NCBI GenBank assembly: GCA_002746425.1
Contig: NVXB01000063.1
Location: forward strand, 20,829-26,083
Reading direction: 5' to 3'
Length of the DNA stretch: 5,255 bases
Source of the DNA: Hyphomicrobiales bacterium
Lineage (GTDB): Bacteria; Pseudomonadota; Alphaproteobacteria; Rhizobiales; GCA-2746425
Of the stretch, positions 1 to 5,255 are shown in pieces. The notes under the pieces are model-generated. The model was given only the letters and a program-made list of their open reading frames with translations. It was not told the DNA's origin and did no database searches. A program made the position numbers and the translations under genes. Numbering within the stretch: position 1 is the first letter of the stretch; the number at the start of each line of letters is the position of its first letter.

Positions 1-135
1 CTCAATCTGGTGTTTGACCGTTTGATCGAGCAGGACCGTCTTTACGGCATCGCCATGGATGGCATCTGGATGCATGTCGGCACACCGCGTGCTATTCGAT
101 CGGCCGAACATGCCATCCGCGAAAGCGCCGCATGA
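1..135 (+). CDS. C-terminal end of a sugar-1-phosphate nucleotidyltransferase, probably MurU-type (partial, 5' end outside window)
   Basis: The frame is open from the first base to a TGA at 133-135 and encodes the last 44 residues of a protein. The visible part contains FDRLIEQDRLYGI, followed by GIWMHVGTPRAI and a closing AEHAI helix. The W-x-x-VGTP block near the C-terminus is typical of NTP_transferase family nucleotidyltransferases (mannose-1-phosphate guanylyltransferase, glucose-1-phosphate thymidylyltransferase and MurU groups). In alphaproteobacteria the member directly upstream of addB is usually annotated as the MurU-like enzyme. MurU transfers UMP from UTP to N-acetylmuramate-1-phosphate in the cytoplasm, returning recycled MurNAc to peptidoglycan precursor synthesis. 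The catalytic N-terminal GxGxRxxP...K region is outside the window, so substrate specificity cannot be judged; the murU assignment is inferred from gene order. The stop codon overlaps the addB start by four bases, which suggests one transcript. Confidence 0.8.
   Translation, partial: LNLVFDRLIEQDRLYGIAMDGIWMHVGTPRAIRSAEHAIRESAA
132..135 (+). other. ATGA stop/start overlap coupling the nucleotidyltransferase and addB
   Basis: The addB ATG (132-134) overlaps the upstream TGA (133-135). Such four-base overlaps commonly mean termination-reinitiation. The lack of a convincing Shine-Dalgarno in the preceding bases (GCGAAAGCGCCGC) fits a start that relies on ribosomes arriving from the upstream gene. 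No promoter can be recognised in the 131 bases seen before addB, so the operon promoter is presumably outside the window. Confidence 0.7.
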
Positions 136-3100
136 GCGAGGCGCGCAGCTTCATTCATCCCCGCGTTGCCACCATTGGCCCGCAGCACGCCTTTTTAGAT
201 TGTTTGATAAAAGCCCTGTTTGCCGGAAACATTGTTCCCGGCTTTGAGGTTAATCGCGACGCTTTTGCAAAAAATCCGTTTCTGATTGCCGACCTCACGC
301 TGTATCTGCCCACCCGCCGCGCGGTGCGCGCTGCTGAGGCCGCGTTCGTCAAAGCCATTTCAGATGTGCTTGGAACAAGTGGCCCCAACGCCGCGCTGCT
401 GCCGACAATCCGCGCCATTGGCGATACCGATGAAGCCGATTTGATGTTTCAGCAAAGCAGCGATGATCCGCTTGCCATCATTGCCGCCTTGCCGCCCGCA
501 CTGCCGGAGTTGGAGCGCCACGTCATTCTCACCCAATTGGTGTGGAGCTGGAGCAAGGCGCTGATCCGCAAAATAGCGCCGATGGAGCCTTACGAGGCGG
601 TGATTATCCCGGCCAACCCCGCAGATGCCGCCTATCTTGCCAGCAATCTGGCCAGCTTGCTGGATGAAGCGGAAAACCAGGGCGTTGATTGGCGCGAGCT
701 GGAAACCCTGGTACCCGATGATTTCGCGGTCTACTGGCAGCTCAGCCTCGATTTTCTCAAAATCGTCACCAGCGCGTGGCCACAGCATTTGGCGCAATGC
801 GGCATGATCGATGGCATGGCCCGGCGTAATTTGCTGATCCGCGCCAAGGCCAAAGCATTAAGCGAACTTGGTGCGCAGGCAGGCCCCACCATCGCTGCCG
901 GTTCCACCGGTTCGGTACCCGCCACCGCAGAGCTTTTGAAAACCATCGCCGAATTACCGCAAGGCGCGGTCGTGCTGCCTGGTCTCGATTTGAATTTGGA
1001 TGATGACGCATGGGCGGCCATCGGCACCCAGCAAATGGCCATAGATGGCGACCCCGCCGCACTGGGCCACCCCCAAGCCTCACTCAAGCAAACCCTTAGC
1101 CATCTGCGCTTAAGCCGCGATGATGTGATCAATCTGACGCCAGATGATGAAGGCACATCTGCCGACAGGTTCCGCCTGCTCAACGAGGCTTTGCGCCCGG
1201 CAGAGGCCACACAAAGCTGGCCGTCATTCCTCAAAGAATTCGGCGAAGACAAGGTGAATTCCGCCCTTGATGGTGTGACGCTGATTGAGGCACGCGGCCC
1301 CCAGGAAGAAGCCTTATCAATTGCACTGGTTCTGCGCGAGGCGCTTGAGCAAGGCGACGAGACATCTGCCGCGTTGATAACGCCGGATCGCAATCTGGCT
1401 CGCCGGGTGAGTGTCGAGTTGATGCGTTTTGGTGTTCGCGCCGATGATTCCGCCGGACAGCCACTTTTTGCAACGCCCGCCGGAACTCTGTCACGGCTAT
1501 TGATTGAAACTGCGCAAAATCAGGCATCGGCTGTGGATTTGCTCGGCCTGATAAAACATCCTTTGGCCGGGTTTGGCCAAAGCCGTGCAAAAATCCGCAA
1601 CGCCAGCCGGGTGCTGGAGCGGGCTATATTGCGCGGACCCGCCATCAAACCCGGCAGCGCCGCGATTGCACAAGCGATGGAGCATCGCATAGCTCAAATA
1701 AAAGCCAAAGATAAAGACGCGCCACGCCTCAGCACTTCCCAGCGCGGATTGCGCGATGAGGACTGGCAACAAGCATTTGAATTTGCGCAAAATCTCTCAA
1801 CAATATTGCAGCCGCTCGAAGCTTTGTTGGCCGATCCGCAAAAAGAACATCAATTGGGTGATTTGGTGCGTGCGCATATGGATGTGCTGCAAGCCGTTAC
1901 CCAGGGGCCGGATACGGCGCAATTATTTGCCAATTCACAAGATGGGCAGGCGCTGGTCACCGCTTTGGCAGAATTGCGCGCCACCCATGAAAATGCCCAC
2001 TCGCTCACCATTCATTCGGCTGACTATGCCGATCTCATTCATGCCCTAATCGGCAGCCGCCCCGTGCGCCAGACCTTGCACGGCGATGCTGATCCTCGCG
2101 TGCACATATTGGGCACGCTCGAAGCACGGTTGATCGATTGCGATACGGTGGTTCTGGCAGGCCTTAATGAAAAAACATGGCCGGGAGAAACCCGGCTTGA
2201 TCCGTGGTTATCCCGTGCCATGCGCGCGCGTTTGGGCTTGGCCCCACCAGAGCATGGCATCGGCCTGTCGGCGCATGATTTTGTGCAACTGGCATGCGGC
2301 GCAAAAGTTGTTCTCACCCGCTCGCTGCGCCATGATGACGCGCCGACACAAGGTTCGCGCTGGCTACAACGGCTGGAAGCTTTGGCGGGCAGCGAAGCCA
2401 AAGACAAAATTGTGGCGCGCGGTGATACCTATCTGAAAATTGCCCGTCAACTTGATGCGCCAAAGCATCCGCATGGAGATTTGGTGGCACGGCCCGCACC
2501 AACCCCGCCGCTGGAACTGCGCCCGCGCAAGCTATCCGTCACGGAAATCGAAACCCTGATCCGCGATCCCTACGCCATTTACGCAAAACACATTCTCAAA
2601 TTATCGCCTTATGACGCTATTGGCAAAACACCGAGTTTTGCCGAACGTGGCAGTCTGGTTCATGATATTTTGCACCGCTTTATAGAGCAGCGCAGCAGTG
2701 GTTTTGATAGTGCTGAGGCGGCTGAAGAATTGTCGCAATTGGCCGATCAATTTTTTGAACCCTTGCAGGATTTCCCAGAACTTTATGCCAGTTGGCGCAC
2801 AAGATTTGCGCGGATCAGCACTTGGTTCCTGGCCAATGAAGCCGCGTGGGATGATCAAATCTCCACCCGCTTTACTGAGCGCTACGGCGTGCTGGAAATC
2901 ACCTTGCCAGCTTTTCATCTGTCGGGCCGTGCGGATCGGTTTGATTTGATGAAAGATGGATCAGCGACGATCATTGATTATAAAACCGGCATGCCGCCCA
3001 GCAAAAGTCAGGTCGAAACCCATTTTGCGCCGCAGCTGCCGTTGGAAGCTGCAATGCTGGCAGCGGGTGTTTTTGACGCTGTGCCAAAACTGCAAGCCGC

Positions 3101-3350
3101 GCAGCTTTGCTATATTCAGCTTTCCGGCAATCGAGACCCCGGCAAACTACATGTGCGGGCCAGCGGCGAGGATGATATCGCGCAGCTTGGCGAAGCCGCG
3201 CTGGAAAAGCTCAAAGCGTTGATTGCCCATTACGACCAGTTGGAAACCGGTTATCTGTCTCAGTCTCAGCGCGAAAAAGTGCGCTATGAGGGCGATTATG
3301 ATCACCTTGCCCGCGTTGCCGAATGGCGCGGTCTGGATGGGGAGGATTGA
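132..3350 (+). CDS. addB: Double-strand break repair protein AddB, alphaproteobacterial type, with C-terminal RecB-like nuclease
   Basis: This complete 1072-residue protein is the AddB subunit of the AddAB helicase-nuclease, which resects double-strand DNA ends for RecA loading. Family signatures run in order: VATIGPQHAF near residue 13, LYLPTRR at 57-63, GSTGSVPAT from 257, VVLPGLDL from 280, EARGPQEEA from 386, TPDRN from 417, DDSAGQPL from 438, and VVLAGLNEKTWP from 673 leading into DPWLSRAMRARLGL, AHDF and SRWLQRL. The C-terminal PD-(D/E)XK nuclease domain (about 800-1050) keeps GSLVHDILH (H844), GRADRFD (D935), IIDYKTG (D949, K951) and QLPLEA (Q968), so it is predicted to be active. I see no Walker A P-loop at the N-terminus, so ATP hydrolysis is probably left to AddA. 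The last cysteine is C993 and none follows, so the C-terminal cysteine cluster that holds the 4Fe-4S centre in Bacillus AddB is absent. The ATG at 132 is chosen because it overlaps the upstream stop and precedes the first conserved block. There is no good Shine-Dalgarno, so translation probably depends on coupling. Confidence 0.96.
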   Translation: MSEARSFIHPRVATIGPQHAFLDCLIKALFAGNIVPGFEVNRDAFAKNPFLIADLTLYLPTRRAVRAAEAAFVKAISDVLGTSGPNAALLPTIRAIGDTDEADLMFQQSSDDPLAIIAALPPALPELERHVILTQLVWSWSKALIRKIAPMEPYEAVIIPANPADAAYLASNLASLLDEAENQGVDWRELETLVPDDFAVYWQLSLDFLKIVTSAWPQHLAQCGMIDGMARRNLLIRAKAKALSELGAQAGPTIAAGSTGSVPATAELLKTIAELPQGAVVLPGLDLNLDDDAWAAIGTQQMAIDGDPAALGHPQASLKQTLSHLRLSRDDVINLTPDDEGTSADRFRLLNEALRPAEATQSWPSFLKEFGEDKVNSALDGVTLIEARGPQEEALSIALVLREALEQGDETSAALITPDRNLARRVSVELMRFGVRADDSAGQPLFATPAGTLSRLLIETAQNQASAVDLLGLIKHPLAGFGQSRAKIRNASRVLERAILRGPAIKPGSAAIAQAMEHRIAQIKAKDKDAPRLSTSQRGLRDEDWQQAFEFAQNLSTILQPLEALLADPQKEHQLGDLVRAHMDVLQAVTQGPDTAQLFANSQDGQALVTALAELRATHENAHSLTIHSADYADLIHALIGSRPVRQTLHGDADPRVHILGTLEARLIDCDTVVLAGLNEKTWPGETRLDPWLSRAMRARLGLAPPEHGIGLSAHDFVQLACGAKVVLTRSLRHDDAPTQGSRWLQRLEALAGSEAKDKIVARGDTYLKIARQLDAPKHPHGDLVARPAPTPPLELRPRKLSVTEIETLIRDPYAIYAKHILKLSPYDAIGKTPSFAERGSLVHDILHRFIEQRSSGFDSAEAAEELSQLADQFFEPLQDFPELYASWRTRFARISTWFLANEAAWDDQISTRFTERYGVLEITLPAFHLSGRADRFDLMKDGSATIIDYKTGMPPSKSQVETHFAPQLPLEAAMLAAGVFDAVPKLQAAQLCYIQLSGNRDPGKLHVRASGEDDIAQLGEAALEKLKALIAHYDQLETGYLSQSQREKVRYEGDYDHLARVAEWRGLDGED
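3339..3345 (+). promoter_or_regulatory. Strong Shine-Dalgarno for addA
   Basis: GGGGAGG lies in the last codons of addB and ends six bases before the GTG at 3352, which is near-ideal spacing. It decides the addA start in favour of GTG 3352 over ATG 3364, which would be 18 bases away. It also lets addA be translated independently as well as by ribosomes finishing addB. By contrast, addB itself has only a weak purine run (GAAAG at 121-125) before its ATG. Confidence 0.75.
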
Positions 3351-3351
3351 T

Positions 3352-5255
3352 GTGAGCGATTTAATGCCAATCCCCGAAGATACCAAAAAACGCCAGCGCG
3401 ATGCTTCTGATCCGCGCGTTTCTGCATGGGTGAGCGCCAATGCCGGATCGGGCAAAACCTATGTCCTGTCGCGCCGCGTTATCCGCCTTTTATTGGCAGG
3501 CAATGACCCCGCCACCATTTTATGCCTGACCTTTACCAAGGCAGCGGCCAATGAAATGGCCAATCGCGTGTTTGAAGAACTGGCCAAATGGACAGTGCTG
3601 GATGATAGCGCGCTGACAAAAATTCTAATTGAACTTGGCGAACCACGGCCCAATGCGCTGGCCCTTACCCGCGCGCGGCAACTTTTTGCCCATGCGTTGG
3701 AAACGCCGGGCGGCCTAAAAGTGCAAACCATCCACGCCTTTTGCGAGCGCCTTTTGCAGCAATTCCCGTTTGAGGCCAATGTGCCCGGCCATTTTGAAGT
3801 GGCGGATGAGGAAACAGCTCAATCATTGCTGTCCACCGCCAGAGAGCGTGTGCTGGCCGATGCCATTCAGCATCCGCAAAGCGATGTCGGACAGGCTTTT
3901 GATGAGCTGGTCGCCATTGCCGATGATGACACGATTTTGGGCGCGATCAGCGAAGTGCTGCGCAAGCGCGATCAGTTCATGCGCAGCATAAACACCCGTG
4001 AAAACGGGCTGGAACAGCACCAGGCAACGCTGGCGCAAGTGCTGAATGTTGAGCCGGGTACGACGCTGGATGATTTAACTGATCAGGTGATGCAAGGCAC
4101 GCTGGGCGGTTTTGGACTTCAACAATTGCAGGCGCTGCAAAGTCGCGCGCAGGAAAGCGCGGGCAAGAAAGATCAGGATGTTGCCGCTCGGATCAACGCC
4201 GTTTTGCATGCAGTGAACTCGGTGGAACAACTGAGCGCCTGGCTGGCGATTTTTGCAACGGCAGGCAAAGCGCGCAAGAGCGGAGCCTTCCTGTCAAAAG
4301 CATTGAAAGAAGACATTCCGGAATTGTTTGCAGCGATTGAAAATGTGCTACCCGAAGGTTTTGATGAGGTGCGTAGCCGGGTTAACGCCATCTCAACCCT
4401 TAGCAACACCCGCGCGCTGTTTGTGCTGACCCGCGACATCATCATTCATTATCTAGAGGTTAAAAACCGGCGCGGCCTGCTGGATTATGATGATCTGATT
4501 TCCAAAACCGGGCGGTTGCTGTCCAATGCCGATGCCGCGCTTTGGGTGCAATATAAGCTCGATCGTGGCTTGGCCCACATTCTGGTCGATGAAGCGCAGG
4601 ATACCAGCCCGGCGCAATGGCGCGTTGTGGAAGCGCTGAGCGATGCGTTTTTTCATGAAACCGCACCTGATGAGCAAAACCGCCCTCGCGGGCCGCGTAC
4701 GATATTTGCGGTGGGCGATGAAAAGCAGTCGATCTACTCGTTTCAGGGCGCTGCGCCAGATGCGTTTGAAGATCAACGCCGCGCCTTTGAGCGAAAAGCC
4801 CGACAGGCCCAACTGGATTGGCGCTCGGTCAAACTCAATCTGTCTTTTCGCTCGGTCAATGATGTGTTGAGCGCCGTCGATGCGGTGTTTTCCGGCCCGG
4901 AACTGGCCAGCAGCGTCAGCAAGGTGGGCGTTGATCCGCATCAGGCCTATCGCGCATCAGCGCCGGGCGAGGTGGTGTTGTGGCCGCTTGTGGAAGAGCA
5001 AAGGGCGGAGAAGCCAGAGGATTGGCGCTTGCCGGTTGATGCGCCTGCCGGTGCGCTGGAGCAAATTGCCGGGCGTATTGCCGCTGATATTGCCGCGATG
5101 ATCCGGCAGGGCAAAACGCTTGCCAATGGCAGGCCGGTTCGTCCCGGTGATTTTTTGATCCTGCTGAAAAAGCGCGGGCAGGTGATGGGGCTGGTCAATC
5201 GCGCGCTCAAACGTGCCGGTGTTGCCGTGGCTGGAATGGACCGGCTGGCGCTGAA
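3352..5255 (+). CDS. addA: Double-strand break repair helicase AddA, N-terminal 634 residues (partial, 3' end outside window)
   Basis: The frame is open from a GTG at 3352 to the window end, with no stop or frameshift. It encodes the UvrD/RecB-like SF1 motor of AddAB, which unwinds DNA from double-strand ends using ATP. Visible helicase motifs: Q15 in the Q motif; Walker A NAGSGKT (residues 30-36, catalytic K35); motif Ia LTFTKAAANEM (59-69); VQTIHAFCERLL (124-135); LLDYDDLI (376-383); Walker B LVDEAQDTS (411-419, D413 and E414); motif III VGDEKQSIYSFQG (454-466); motif IV LNLSFRS (495-501, R500). PGDFLILLKKR (598-608) and the final GMDRLAL match AddA sequence beyond motif IV. Motifs V and VI and the expected C-terminal nuclease lie outside the window. 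Alphaproteobacterial AddA is usually about 1150-1200 residues, so roughly half is seen. GTG is preferred as start because a strong Shine-Dalgarno lies six bases upstream. The ATG at 3364 is an alternative that would remove four residues. It lies one base after the addB stop, as expected for a stoichiometric pair. Confidence 0.96.
   Translation, partial: MSDLMPIPEDTKKRQRDASDPRVSAWVSANAGSGKTYVLSRRVIRLLLAGNDPATILCLTFTKAAANEMANRVFEELAKWTVLDDSALTKILIELGEPRPNALALTRARQLFAHALETPGGLKVQTIHAFCERLLQQFPFEANVPGHFEVADEETAQSLLSTARERVLADAIQHPQSDVGQAFDELVAIADDDTILGAISEVLRKRDQFMRSINTRENGLEQHQATLAQVLNVEPGTTLDDLTDQVMQGTLGGFGLQQLQALQSRAQESAGKKDQDVAARINAVLHAVNSVEQLSAWLAIFATAGKARKSGAFLSKALKEDIPELFAAIENVLPEGFDEVRSRVNAISTLSNTRALFVLTRDIIIHYLEVKNRRGLLDYDDLISKTGRLLSNADAALWVQYKLDRGLAHILVDEAQDTSPAQWRVVEALSDAFFHETAPDEQNRPRGPRTIFAVGDEKQSIYSFQGAAPDAFEDQRRAFERKARQAQLDWRSVKLNLSFRSVNDVLSAVDAVFSGPELASSVSKVGVDPHQAYRASAPGEVVLWPLVEEQRAEKPEDWRLPVDAPAGALEQIAGRIAADIAAMIRQGKTLANGRPVRPGDFLILLKKRGQVMGLVNRALKRAGVAVAGMDRLAL

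Noticed and set aside
59..247. A 62-codon + frame starting in the nucleotidyltransferase tail and overlapping the addB start
   Set aside because: It overlaps both real genes in a third frame and has no family resemblance; addB at 132 explains the region.
731..1393. A 220-codon open frame on the - strand inside addB
   Set aside because: It lies wholly antisense to strongly conserved addB sequence, its translation is low-complexity (Ser/Ala/Arg-rich) with no recognisable motif, and it fits the usual antisense shadow of a codon-biased gene.
2610..2640. GKT in AddB (IGKTPSF) as a possible Walker A
   Set aside because: It lacks the GxxxxGK spacing and the preceding hydrophobic strand, and it sits just ahead of the nuclease domain rather than at the start of a RecA-like fold.
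3350..3352. ATG at 3350 as the addA start
   Set aside because: It is followed immediately by TGA and is out of frame with the AddA motifs; the in-frame GTG at 3352 is the workable start.
4453..4941. A 162-codon open frame on the - strand inside addA
   Set aside because: It is antisense to the AddA Walker B, motif III and motif IV coding region, whose conservation explains the sequence; there is no independent start signal or domain.
1..5255. Mobile element, phage, CRISPR, tRNA or riboswitch content
   Set aside because: Three tightly packed core genes cover the window; I saw no direct-repeat array, inverted-repeat ends, transposase motifs, RNA-gene-like folds or intrinsic terminators (no hairpin followed by a T-run between genes).

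Overview
This window is a compact, gene-dense chromosomal segment of an alphaproteobacterium. All three genes are on the + strand and there is essentially no intergenic DNA. The assignment rests on three things: the AddB is of the alphaproteobacterial type; the order nucleotidyltransferase - addB - addA is the one I know from Hyphomicrobiales/Rhizobiales and relatives; and base composition looks moderately GC-rich (roughly mid-50s percent by eye, not counted). I cannot name a genus.

Layout: (1) 1-135 is the C-terminal tail of a sugar-1-phosphate nucleotidyltransferase, most likely the MurU-type uridylyltransferase of peptidoglycan recycling. (2) 132-3350 is a complete addB, overlapping the previous stop in an ATGA junction. 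(3) 3352-5255 is the 5' half of addA, with a GTG start behind a strong Shine-Dalgarno sequence. It runs off the window end without a stop. No stretch longer than 300 bases lacks a gene, and I see no RNA gene, mobile element, CRISPR array, internal promoter or terminator.

Function: AddA and AddB form the two-subunit helicase-nuclease that processes double-strand DNA ends for RecA-dependent recombination, the counterpart of RecBCD. AddA is the UvrD/SF1-type ATP-driven motor; motifs Q, I, Ia, the TIH motif, II, III and IV are visible and intact. AddB is a helicase-fold scaffold without a recognisable P-loop, with an intact RecB-type nuclease domain at its C-terminus. The overlapping and tightly spaced junctions suggest that the three genes are co-transcribed and at least partly translationally coupled.

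I found no undescribed system here. The window looks like ordinary core genome. The points worth a second look are small: the start-stop arrangement at the addB/addA junction, the lack of iron-sulfur cysteines and of a P-loop in AddB, and the link between a cell-wall recycling gene and a DNA repair pair.
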